A DNA stretch of 9,514 nt from Sediminibacterium ginsengisoli (lineage in GTDB: Bacteria > Bacteroidota > Bacteroidia > Chitinophagales > Chitinophagaceae), in the NCBI GenBank assembly GCA_943324415.2, contig CALPLN020000067.1:1-9514 (forward strand), in the 5' to 3' direction. The notes beneath the pieces were generated by a model. It saw only the letters and a program-made list of their open reading frames with translations, did not search any database and was not told the DNA's origin. A program made the translations under genes and the position numbers. Below, one piece after another: positions 1-7,435 of the stretch (the stretch's first letter is position 1; every line of letters starts with the position of its first letter).

Positions 1-2
1 AA

Positions 3-2009
3 TTGGTAAGCCTTCAGATTGTCTCTAATAAATACAAATTAGCAGCAGATAATAATGCGATTTACAGAAAGATCATTTATCCAGATCGTGGAATTATTTA
101 TGATCGTAAAAAAAGAGCCCTCTTAGAAAATGCCATCAGTTATGACTTAGTGGTGATCCCCAATGAAGCTAAAGGAGTGGATACCGCAGCCTTATGCGAA
201 ATACTGCGCATCGATAAAGAGGAGTATAGTAAAAGAATCATTGAGGCCATCATTAAAAATACAAGAGTCAAGGCCGGCGTTTTTGAAGCGTTTTTAACCC
301 CTGAACTATATGCGCAATTAAACGAAAATTTATACCGATTCCCTGGCTTCTCTTTATCAGAACGTTCTATCAGAAACTATCCCTACAATACTGCAGCGCA
401 AGTATTGGGTTATGTAGCCGAAGTAGATGTGAATTTTTTAAAGAAGCATGAATCAGAAGGATACGAAATGGGTGACTATGCAGGCATTACCGGATTAGAA
501 AAAAATTACGAATCGGTATTGATGGGACAAAGAGGTGTAAAGCGTTTTTTAAGAGACAATAAAGGAAAAATTCAAGGGCCTTATGAAAAAGGAGAATTTG
601 ATACGGTAGCTGTTGCAGGAAAAAATTTATACACTAGTGTCGATGTACAAGTGCAACAACTTGCAGAAAAATTATTGCAAAATAAAATTGGAAGTGCTGT
701 TGCGATCAATCCTAAAACAGGCGGAGTCATTGCGATGGCGTCTAGTCCAGGCTACAATCCCAATTTATTGACAGGAAGTCAGAGAAGAAAAACAATTGGC
801 AGGCTGTTGTTAGATACTTCTAGACCACTCTACAACCGAGCTATTAAAGGACAATATCCTCCAGGCTCCACTTTCAAACCTTTAGGTGCATTGATTGCAT
901 TAGACGAGGGTTTGATTACGCCTAATTTTGGCTATAATTGTTTTGGCTCTTATGGCGCTTGTGGAGATCCAAGAAAATGTGAACACCATAATGCGGGGCA
1001 TGCTGCCAATCTTCAGTTGGCCTTGGCTTATTCTTGTAACTCCTATTTTTTACAAGTGTTTAGAATGGCCATTGACAACCCAAAATACAAATCTGCAAAA
1101 GGTGGCTATTTAAAGTGGAAAGAATACATGAATGCCTTTGGATTTGGACGTAAACTAGGTGTTGATTTACCGAGTGAAAACAAAGCCAATATCCCTGACA
1201 CTGCACAATACAATAGGGACTTCGGTAATCCAAGATATTGGAATAGCTGTTATATGTTGACACTGGGCATTGGCCAAGATAGAATGACCGCGACGCCTCT
1301 GCAACTGGCCAATTCTATGGCTTTTATTGCAAACAGTGGTTATTATTACACCCCGCATTTTGTAGATAGTATTGAAGCCGAGACCGAAGAAGAAGCAGCT
1401 CAATTAGCCCCTTTTAGAACCAAACAAAAAGTGACAAAAATACCAAAGGAATATTTTGATGTCATTAAGGAAGGTATGCATGATGTGACAGTTTATGGAA
1501 CAGCTGCATTCATTAAAGTGCCAGGGCATGAGTACTGCGCTAAAACAGGCACGGCACAAAATCCACATGGTAAAAACCACTCCTTATTTGTTTGCTTTGC
1601 ACCAAAGGACAATCCAAAAATCGCGGTTGCAGTCATTGTAGAAAATGCTGGATATGGATCTACTTGGGCGGGACCCATCGGCGGATTGTTGATGGAGCAA
1701 TATTTAAACGACACCCTTACAACCGAAAGCAAATTAAAGGCAGATAACCTATCACAAGTTGACTTAATGCCAGAAGCGATTAAAAACTGGTATGTGAAAC
1801 ATAATAAAGCAGCCTACTTGACGCCTATTGAATACAATAACGATGAATTATCAGACGTTTGGGATATGGAGATGTTGGCTGAGGGGGTGGTAAAAACAAA
1901 AGCAAAGGACACCACACCAGCTGTACCAACCCCTTTACCCAATTCAGATAAAACGAATAAGGATAGCCTCCTTCCAAATACTGATAAAAAGAAAAGGCTT
2001 AAGCCATAA
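3..2009 (+). CDS. mrdA: Penicillin-binding protein 2 (peptidoglycan D,D-transpeptidase), 5'-truncated by the window edge
   Basis: Class B PBP that crosslinks new peptidoglycan in the periplasm during cell elongation, as partner of RodA. The 668 visible residues lack the cytoplasmic tail and most of the membrane anchor. The first codon seen (TTG) is an internal Leu, because the frame is open to the edge and the residues already read as the post-anchor pedestal domain (IIYPDRGIIYDRKKRALLEN). The transpeptidase motifs are complete (fragment numbering): STFK at 289-292 with nucleophile Ser289, SCN at 344-346, KTG at 514-516. A Cys/His-rich stretch (C313, C320, C326, H328, H329, H333, C345) lies between the first two motifs. 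The last ~90 residues form a charged Pro/Thr/Lys tail with a near-repeat LPNSDK/LPNTDK. Three bases separate it from rodA, so an operon, probably continuing mreC-mreD upstream, is inferred. FtsI/PBP3 is the alternative, but the rodA partner and pedestal favour PBP2. Confidence 0.95.
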   Translation: MVSLQIVSNKYKLAADNNAIYRKIIYPDRGIIYDRKKRALLENAISYDLVVIPNEAKGVDTAALCEILRIDKEEYSKRIIEAIIKNTRVKAGVFEAFLTPELYAQLNENLYRFPGFSLSERSIRNYPYNTAAQVLGYVAEVDVNFLKKHESEGYEMGDYAGITGLEKNYESVLMGQRGVKRFLRDNKGKIQGPYEKGEFDTVAVAGKNLYTSVDVQVQQLAEKLLQNKIGSAVAINPKTGGVIAMASSPGYNPNLLTGSQRRKTIGRLLLDTSRPLYNRAIKGQYPPGSTFKPLGALIALDEGLITPNFGYNCFGSYGACGDPRKCEHHNAGHAANLQLALAYSCNSYFLQVFRMAIDNPKYKSAKGGYLKWKEYMNAFGFGRKLGVDLPSENKANIPDTAQYNRDFGNPRYWNSCYMLTLGIGQDRMTATPLQLANSMAFIANSGYYYTPHFVDSIEAETEEEAAQLAPFRTKQKVTKIPKEYFDVIKEGMHDVTVYGTAAFIKVPGHEYCAKTGTAQNPHGKNHSLFVCFAPKDNPKIAVAVIVENAGYGSTWAGPIGGLLMEQYLNDTLTTESKLKADNLSQVDLMPEAIKNWYVKHNKAAYLTPIEYNNDELSDVWDMEMLAEGVVKTKAKDTTPAVPTPLPNSDKTNKDSLLPNTDKKKRLKP

Positions 2010-2012
2010 AAT

Positions 2013-3356
2013 ATGTCATCTAATTATAATAATAATTTTTCGAAAGGAACCGACCTAGCTGTGATTGTCCTTTATTTACTCATGGCATGCATTGGCATCC
2101 TTAGTATTTTTATGGTTGAATACAATCCCAATAGTGATTGGGCCACTAGTTTTATAAGTGGGAAAACCAGTTATAGTAAGCAGTTCTTTTTCTTGATCTT
2201 TTGTTCCTTTGTAGCAGTTTTTATTTTATTGATGGATAGCAAAGTCTTTACTGCACTGGCTAATATTCTTTTTGCTGGAGGTATTTTATTGATGCTTGCT
2301 ACTTTTGTATTAGGGAAAGAAATCAATGGTTCTAAAAGCTGGATTCCCATTGCAGCAGGATTTAACCTTCAACCTGCTGAATTGTGTAAAATTTTTACTG
2401 CATTGGCTTTGGCAAAATTTATCTCAAGACCAGAAACAGATTTCACAAAATTACAATCTCATTTAATAGCAGGGGCAATGATTGGCATTCCAGCTATCTT
2501 ATCGATCATGCAACATGAGCTAGGACTAGCTATCGTCTATAGCGCTTTTATTTTTGCGATGTACAGAGAAGGATTACCACCCATTATTTTAATCGTGTTG
2601 TTGTCCTTTGCCCTGCTTGTGATTGCAACTTTATTGTTGGAACCCACTTTATTGGCAATTATCTTAACTGTAATTGGCGGATTAATTTTGACTTACTTAG
2701 GTAAAAGTTTTAAAAGAAATAAACAGGCAATCATCATCGTTGCGAGTGTCTGGATATTCTGTGTAGGGACGGTTCGTTTTGCAGTACCCTATATTTTTAA
2801 CAATGTATTTGAATGCTATCAGACCACACGTATTTATAGCATGGTGGGTAAAGAATATGATTGTAGTTTAAATCAACGTTCTGTTCAAAAACCAGGGGCC
2901 AAGGCAGCAAGAAAACCCGATGACTACAACGTAAAGCAAAGTAAAATCGCCATTGGTTCAGGAGGATTTTGGGGGAGAGGATTCTTGAAAGGCACGCAGA
3001 CTAGAGGCAAATATGTACCAGAGCAAAATACAGATTTTATCTTCACTTCTATCGGCGAAGCGTTCGGCTTTGTTGGCACTTTTACATTTTTAGGATTGTA
3101 CTTATTCTTTTTATTCAGATTGATCCGTATTGCAGAAAGGCAAAGAAGTACTTTCTCAAGGGTCTATGCATATAGCGTTGTAGGCATTTTCTTTTTCCAT
3201 ATTGCAGTCAATATTAGTATGACCATTGGACTATTCCCGGTAGTAGGTATCCCATTGCCATTGATCAGTTATGGTGGATCATCCTTACTTACATTCACTG
3301 CGCTTGTATTTATTTTATTAAGATTGGATGCAGATAGACAAATGGTACTGCGATAA
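2013..3356 (+). CDS. rodA: RodA, SEDS-family peptidoglycan glycosyltransferase
   Basis: Polytopic membrane enzyme that polymerises lipid II into glycan strands and works as a complex with PBP2. The 447-residue product is longer than the ~370-420 I expect for RodA. Hydrophobic segments begin at about residues 13, 52 and 77 and continue to the C-terminus. SEDS signatures are visible: NGSKSWIPI with W110, then QPAELCKI with K126; QSKIAIGSGGFWGRG at about 309-323; PEQNTDFIF; and the terminal PLISYGGSS. D283 in GKEYD is the best candidate for the catalytic Asp (E. coli D262 by recollection). After it, about 16 extra residues (284-302, basic) replace the usual short linker to the YNxxQS motif. The usual GEE after TDFIF reads GEA (A350). 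The ATG starts 3 bases after the mrdA stop with no Shine-Dalgarno, as is normal in Bacteroidota. FtsW is unlikely given the PBP2 neighbour. Confidence 0.95.
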   Translation: MSSNYNNNFSKGTDLAVIVLYLLMACIGILSIFMVEYNPNSDWATSFISGKTSYSKQFFFLIFCSFVAVFILLMDSKVFTALANILFAGGILLMLATFVLGKEINGSKSWIPIAAGFNLQPAELCKIFTALALAKFISRPETDFTKLQSHLIAGAMIGIPAILSIMQHELGLAIVYSAFIFAMYREGLPPIILIVLLSFALLVIATLLLEPTLLAIILTVIGGLILTYLGKSFKRNKQAIIIVASVWIFCVGTVRFAVPYIFNNVFECYQTTRIYSMVGKEYDCSLNQRSVQKPGAKAARKPDDYNVKQSKIAIGSGGFWGRGFLKGTQTRGKYVPEQNTDFIFTSIGEAFGFVGTFTFLGLYLFFLFRLIRIAERQRSTFSRVYAYSVVGIFFFHIAVNISMTIGLFPVVGIPLPLISYGGSSLLTFTALVFILLRLDADRQMVLR

Positions 3357-3359
3357 TTG

Positions 3360-3367
3360 TATTTTTG
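3360..3367 (+). promoter_or_regulatory. Bacteroidota-type -7 promoter box for the MBL-fold gene
   Basis: TATTTTTG matches the Bacteroidota sigma-factor -7 consensus TAnnTTTG at every fixed position. It lies between the rodA stop and the ATG at 3372, only 4 bases before that ATG, so transcription would start within a few bases of the start codon and give an almost leaderless mRNA. No TTG/TTTG -33 box is seen at the usual 17-23 base distance inside the rodA end, which lowers confidence. The downstream gene may simply be read through from rodA. Confidence 0.4.
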
Positions 3368-3371
3368 CAGC

Positions 3372-4130
3372 ATGCGAATTTACCCATTATCCGAAGGCAG
3401 TTTTAGCATTGATCAAACCAAAGTTTTTGTCCCATTTGATACCCAAAGGGAGCAGATTCAAGACCGCCCCAAAGGAAGTATTCTTGTAGAGATTCAACCC
3501 TTTGTTGTCATTACAGAAAAGGACATTATCTTATTCGATACAGGATTGGGCTACATGAACAAACAAGGTGTATTACAAATTCATGATAATTTAATGGCAA
3601 TTGGAATCAATCCAAGCTCAGTGACTAAAGTTTTCATGAGTCATTTACATAAGGACCATGCAGGTGGCATGAGCTATATCCATCCACAATTTAAAGAGCG
3701 TTTTGTGAGCTTTCCTTACGCCACATACTATGTTCAACAAAGAGAGTTTGACTTAGCCATGACCCATCCTACTGCTTCTTATATCAAAGAACAATTTGAA
3801 TTCTTGGAAGACTTTTCGAAAGTGGTATGGCTCACTGAGGATCAAGGAATTATAGACAACAGCATCCATTATTTATTGACTGGCGGACATTGCCCATTTC
3901 ATCAAGTTGCATGGATTAAGGAAGATAATGAAATCTTTTTCTTTGGTGCGGATGTTGCACCTCAATTGCAACAAATCAAATCAAAGTTTGTGGCCAAATA
4001 CGATATGGATGGAAAAGCTGCAATGGAGTGGCGACAAAAATGGTGGGAACAAGGACAAAAAGAAGGATGGCAATTTGCTTTTTACCATGACATCCGTCAT
4101 CCTTTGTTCAAACCTGATAGTTTAGCTTAA
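3372..4130 (+). CDS. Metallo-beta-lactamase-fold metal-dependent hydrolase
   Basis: A 252-residue protein with the full metal-ligand set of the MBL superfamily: HLHKDH (H91, H93, D95, H96), H173 in GGHCPFH, D194 in FFGADVAP, and H239 in AFYHD. A two-metal (Zn or Fe) centre and hydrolysis of an ester, lactone, thioester or phosphoester are expected, but the substrate cannot be read from the sequence. The N-terminal half has the typical strands IQPFVVITEKDIILFDTG. No signal peptide is seen, so it is probably cytoplasmic. The ATG at 3372 (MRIYPLSEG) is chosen over an in-frame TTG at 3357 directly after the rodA stop, because the protein fold begins at RIYPL and a -7 box overlaps the longer leader. 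It follows rodA by 15 bases and could be co-transcribed, although no cell-wall role is implied by its sequence. It could also be named lactonase-like or glyoxalase-II-like; I would not choose. Confidence 0.88.
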   Translation: MRIYPLSEGSFSIDQTKVFVPFDTQREQIQDRPKGSILVEIQPFVVITEKDIILFDTGLGYMNKQGVLQIHDNLMAIGINPSSVTKVFMSHLHKDHAGGMSYIHPQFKERFVSFPYATYYVQQREFDLAMTHPTASYIKEQFEFLEDFSKVVWLTEDQGIIDNSIHYLLTGGHCPFHQVAWIKEDNEIFFFGADVAPQLQQIKSKFVAKYDMDGKAAMEWRQKWWEQGQKEGWQFAFYHDIRHPLFKPDSLA

Positions 4131-4164
4131 ACGAACATTCATTAGGAATCAATATCGATAAGGG

Positions 4165-4197
4165 TTTCAGAGAAAGCATAATTTTTCTGTATCTTTA
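4165..4197 (+). promoter_or_regulatory. Candidate promoter of ppc
   Basis: TATCTTTA (4190-4197) matches 7 of 8 positions of the Bacteroidota -7 box TAnnTTTG, and TTTC (4165-4168) is a one-mismatch -33 box 21 bases upstream, an acceptable spacing. The predicted start of transcription is about 4201-4205, at or just before the ppc ATG (4205), so the mRNA would have almost no leader. Its position in the only real gap between the MBL gene and ppc (74 bases) supports an independent ppc transcript. Confidence 0.4.
4168..4189. repeat. AT-rich inverted repeat between the ppc promoter boxes
   Basis: CAGAGAAA (4168-4175) and TTTTTCTG (4182-4189) can pair over 8 positions with one G-T wobble and a 6-base loop. 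It fills the spacer between the candidate -33 and -7 boxes of ppc. It is too AT-rich to be a strong terminator for the MBL gene. An operator-like site is possible, as is chance in AT-rich DNA. Confidence 0.25.
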
Positions 4198-4204
4198 AAT
4201 CGTT

Positions 4205-6769
4205 ATGACGAACAACGCTACACAAAAATATTTACAACAGTTTAGAACCAATGTTTCTGACAAATATATTATTTACAATAGTTTATTTGCAGCACTTCCC
4301 TATTCTGGCATTGCCAATGTGGGTGCCTTATTGCCCATCTTAATTCAACATTGTGAAGAAGGTTTTTCAAAAGGAAAAGCGCCAATAGAAATTATTGATT
4401 CTTTTTTTAAACAACATACCAATGTTGAATTAGAAAAAGAACAGATTGACCACTTATTCAAATATGTACAATATGTTGAAAGGCAGGTTGTCTTATTTGA
4501 TGCAATAGAGGATGCTGCATTTACAAGTATCAATGATATGGAGGGACCTGGTAGCATCAAATCATTAATCAAAGAAGCCAATTTTACTGGCAAATCGCAA
4601 GCACTCAAAAATAAACTTAAAGATTTTAAAGTTAAGATAGTCTTAACCGCCCATCCCACTCAATTTTATCCAGCAAATGTCTTAGGCATCATTCATGATA
4701 TGGGTGAAGCCATTGCAAAGAACGACTACGCAACAATCAATCAATATATCCAACAACTTGGGCTAACTCCTTTCTTCAATAAAAAGCAACCCAGTCCAAC
4801 CGACGAAGCGTTGAATTTAATGTGGTATTTAGAACATGTTTTTTATCAATCCATTGGTAATATCTACAATACGATTGTGAAAGATGTTTTTGATGATGAC
4901 TATGATGCACAAAATCCGTTTATTGAATTGGGCTTTTGGCCTGGCGGAGATCGTGATGGCAATCCATTTGTCAATGCTGCAACCACTATCAAAGTGGCTC
5001 AAGCATTAAGAAGTAGTATCATCGTTTGTTATTATAGAGACGTAAGAAAACTAAAAAGGAGACTGACTTTTTCTGGTGTAGCCAATCTATTAACAGATTT
5101 AGAAGCCGCTTTATATGAAAATGTATTTAAACCCGAAGACAGTACACCTATCTCTACACAAACCATTGTAGATTGTCTTAGTACAATTAAAGAAAAACTA
5201 ATCAATGAGCATCATGCTCTTTATTTGAATCGACTGACTCAGTTACTGAATAGAGTTCATATTTTCGGAACACATTTTGCCGCTTTAGATATTCGTCAAG
5301 ATTCAAGAATTCACCGAACCGTATTATTGGAAACAGGGCTACTGCCCGCTGATTATATAGACTTAAATGAAGCAGCGCAAATGCAGCTACTTGCGAATCT
5401 TACAGGCCATATCGATCCAAAAAATATGTCCTCAGAGATTGGGAAAGATACCATTGAAAGCATTTACGCTATTAAGGAAATTCAGACCTTCAATGGGGTA
5501 ATGGGTTGTCAACGTTATATTATTAGTAACTGTCAGACCGCCGTGCATGTCATGGAGCTATATGCCTTATTTAGATTATGTGGATGGGATCAAGATCTAG
5601 CGTCCATTGACATTGTTCCCCTATTTGAAACCATCGATGACCTTACTGCATCAGAAGCAATCATGTCTACCCTTTATGCCTCTACGATATACGGAACGCA
5701 TATTAAGGCTAGAAATAAGGAACAAACAATCATGCTTGGCTTTAGCGATGGCACAAAGGATGGGGGTTATTTACAAGCCAATTGGAGTATTTACAAAGCG
5801 AAAGAAACATTGACTTCGGTGTCAAGAAAAAATGATATTGTTGTTAAATTTTTCGACGGAAGAGGTGGCCCTCCCTCTAGAGGTGGAGGTAAAACACATC
5901 AGTTTTATGCATCCATGGGCAATAGCATAGAGAACGAGGAAATTCAACTCACCGTGCAAGGCCAAACAATCACTTCGAACTTTGGCACGATTCATTCTGC
6001 ACAATTTAATTTAGAACAATTATTGAGTGCTGGTGTAAGCCATAGTTTATTTTCTGAAACTAAAGTACAACTAACACAACAAGATCGTCAATTATTAGAA
6101 ACACTTGGCAATATTAGTTTTGAAGCCTACCAACAATTAAAGCAAGATGATTTATTCTTGCCTTACCTTCAAAAATTTAGTCCACTCAACTATTATAGTA
6201 AAAGCAATATTGCAAGCAGACCTGCAAAAAGAGGATCTGGCTCAACCTTGCAATTTCAAGACTTACGGGCGATCCCATTTGTTGGAAGTTGGAGTCAATT
6301 AAAACAAAATGTACCAGGTTATTACGGCGTAGGCACCGCGTTGCAAGTACTCAAGGAAAAGGGATTGTGGAAAGAAGTGCAATCTTTATTCAACAATATT
6401 GGATTCTTTAAAACATTGGTCGACAATAGCATGATGAGCATGGTAAAATCGAATTTTGCGATCACAAAATACATCGATCAGGATCCCATCTTTAGCCCTA
6501 TTTGGAAAAATATCAAAGCCGAATTTCAATTAACGACTCAGTTGTATCTAGAGCTAAGCAATAGCAATAGTTTGATGGAGCAAGATACGCTTGCAAAACA
6601 TTCCATTTTATTGAGAGACCGAATTGTATTGCCTTTGTTAACGATTCAACAATATGCATTGTGTAAAATACAAGAAGAAGGACTAAGCGCTACCGAAAAA
6701 GCAGATTATGAAAAGCTTTTAACAAGAACCATGTTTGGCATCATCAATGCCTCTAGAAATTCAGCTTAA
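4205..6769 (+). CDS. ppc: Phosphoenolpyruvate carboxylase, Bacteroidota-type
   Basis: Cytoplasmic enzyme that converts PEP plus bicarbonate to oxaloacetate and phosphate, refilling the TCA cycle. At 854 residues it is close to E. coli Ppc (883). Family motifs appear in order: TAHPTQ with catalytic H150; GFWPGGDRDGNPF; LDIRQDS with R364; GFSDGTKDGG with K518; GRGGPPSRGGGKTH with R553 and R559, spaced as R581/R587 in E. coli; LRAIPFVGSWSQ; and a C-terminal RNSA. It departs from the classic family in TAHPTQFYPAN (usually TAHPTE followed by Arg residues), in SWSQLKQ where E. coli has an Arg, and in the last residue, Ala where most PEPCs end in Gly. I remember TAHPTQFYP and GRGGPP-type motifs from other Bacteroidota PEPCs, so these look like lineage traits rather than decay. 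The ATG at 4205 (MTNNATQKY) is the first in frame. The gene ends in a 4-base tail-to-tail overlap with the glycosylase gene. Confidence 0.96.
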   Translation: MTNNATQKYLQQFRTNVSDKYIIYNSLFAALPYSGIANVGALLPILIQHCEEGFSKGKAPIEIIDSFFKQHTNVELEKEQIDHLFKYVQYVERQVVLFDAIEDAAFTSINDMEGPGSIKSLIKEANFTGKSQALKNKLKDFKVKIVLTAHPTQFYPANVLGIIHDMGEAIAKNDYATINQYIQQLGLTPFFNKKQPSPTDEALNLMWYLEHVFYQSIGNIYNTIVKDVFDDDYDAQNPFIELGFWPGGDRDGNPFVNAATTIKVAQALRSSIIVCYYRDVRKLKRRLTFSGVANLLTDLEAALYENVFKPEDSTPISTQTIVDCLSTIKEKLINEHHALYLNRLTQLLNRVHIFGTHFAALDIRQDSRIHRTVLLETGLLPADYIDLNEAAQMQLLANLTGHIDPKNMSSEIGKDTIESIYAIKEIQTFNGVMGCQRYIISNCQTAVHVMELYALFRLCGWDQDLASIDIVPLFETIDDLTASEAIMSTLYASTIYGTHIKARNKEQTIMLGFSDGTKDGGYLQANWSIYKAKETLTSVSRKNDIVVKFFDGRGGPPSRGGGKTHQFYASMGNSIENEEIQLTVQGQTITSNFGTIHSAQFNLEQLLSAGVSHSLFSETKVQLTQQDRQLLETLGNISFEAYQQLKQDDLFLPYLQKFSPLNYYSKSNIASRPAKRGSGSTLQFQDLRAIPFVGSWSQLKQNVPGYYGVGTALQVLKEKGLWKEVQSLFNNIGFFKTLVDNSMMSMVKSNFAITKYIDQDPIFSPIWKNIKAEFQLTTQLYLELSNSNSLMEQDTLAKHSILLRDRIVLPLLTIQQYALCKIQEEGLSATEKADYEKLLTRTMFGIINASRNSA

Positions 6770-7368
6770 ACAGCGCCCTGGTCTTTCCATTGCCATAAAT
6801 GCAAACATGCATAACTTCGATAGGGTGTCCACTTGCTTGAAATGGCCAACATTTTTGTATGCAATTCTTTCTTTGTAGCAGACTCAATGCCATACAATTG
6901 AATCATGGCTTGTTGAATCCCTAAATCATCCACTGCAAATACATCCTCTTGACCCAAACTAAATAACATTAACATTTCAACGGTCCATTTACCTACCCCT
7001 TTAATTTGAATGAGCAATTCCACAATTGCTTCTGGCTCCATTGAATACAATTGTTTATCTGTAATCTTATGTGCTAAGAAAAACTCGGCTACATTTTGTA
7101 TATAATGCACTTTAGATTGACTCAAACCTATCGACCTTAGACTTTCAAAAGAACATGCAAGCACTTGCTCACAACTAGGCTCTTTCCCGTCGAACAAAGC
7201 AATAAAACGCCCAAAGATAATGGCAGCCACCTTGGTGCTTAATTGTTGACTAATGATACTAGCCATCAACCTAACTGGGGTATTTTTTCTTTTCTTGATA
7301 GCATGATCTGCCTCTACTAAAAGAGGTGCAAATTTTTTATCTTTTTTCAAGTGTTGTTTATACTCCAT
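6766..7368 (-). CDS. AlkA-like DNA-3-methyladenine glycosylase II (HhH-GPD superfamily)
   Basis: Base-excision repair enzyme expected to remove alkylated purines such as 3-methyladenine from DNA. The 200 residues correspond to the catalytic helical core only; the N-terminal domain of E. coli AlkA (282 aa) is absent, as in shorter bacterial and yeast MAG-type enzymes. The helix-hairpin-helix LIQIKGVGKWTVEML (119-133) is followed by VFAVDDLGIQQ, where D148 is the likely catalytic Asp (equivalent to AlkA D238). SQQLSTKVA (40-48) and WTPYRSYACLHLWQW (180-194) also match the family. It contains too few Cys residues in the right place for a [4Fe-4S] cluster like that of EndoIII/MutY. The ATG at 7368 is the only sensible start. 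A weak -7-like TAATTTAC (7380-7373, - strand) lies close upstream. The stop overlaps the ppc stop on the other strand. The exact lesion range is unknown. Confidence 0.9.
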   Translation of the reverse strand: MEYKQHLKKDKKFAPLLVEADHAIKKRKNTPVRLMASIISQQLSTKVAAIIFGRFIALFDGKEPSCEQVLACSFESLRSIGLSQSKVHYIQNVAEFFLAHKITDKQLYSMEPEAIVELLIQIKGVGKWTVEMLMLFSLGQEDVFAVDDLGIQQAMIQLYGIESATKKELHTKMLAISSKWTPYRSYACLHLWQWKDQGAV

Positions 7369-7391
7369 GGATGTAAATTAAGTTGAAATAC

Positions 7392-7399
7392 TTATTTTG
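7392..7399 (+). promoter_or_regulatory. Weak -7-like box for the secreted NTF2-like gene
   Basis: TTATTTTG differs from TAnnTTTG at one position and lies 36 bases before the chosen ATG (7436), in the 67-base divergent gap with the glycosylase gene. No -33 partner is evident, so this is only the best candidate in the gap. Confidence 0.2.
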
Positions 7400-7435
7400 A
7401 GTAAGTTTAAAGAACCGATTACTAAAAACGAAATT

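Noticed and set aside
3..5. TTG as the true start of the PBP2 gene
   Set aside because: The reading frame is open to the window edge and the protein begins inside the family's post-anchor region, so the start lies upstream.
1060..1732. Open frames on the - strand across the PBP2 transpeptidase domain
   Set aside because: They are antisense to conserved catalytic coding sequence and have no family-like features.
3357..3371. TTG start adding five residues to the MBL-fold protein
   Set aside because: The added residues (MYFCS) match nothing in the fold and coincide with a -7 box; the ATG at 3372 is better.
4345..4659. 104-codon open frame on the - strand within ppc
   Set aside because: It lies wholly inside a well-supported gene, and its product shows no recognisable domain; it is a by-product of ppc codon use.
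7397..7435. TTG start adding 13 residues to the NTF2-like protein
   Set aside because: It would bury the signal peptide behind a polar segment; the ATG at 7436 places MTKRLL directly before the hydrophobic core.
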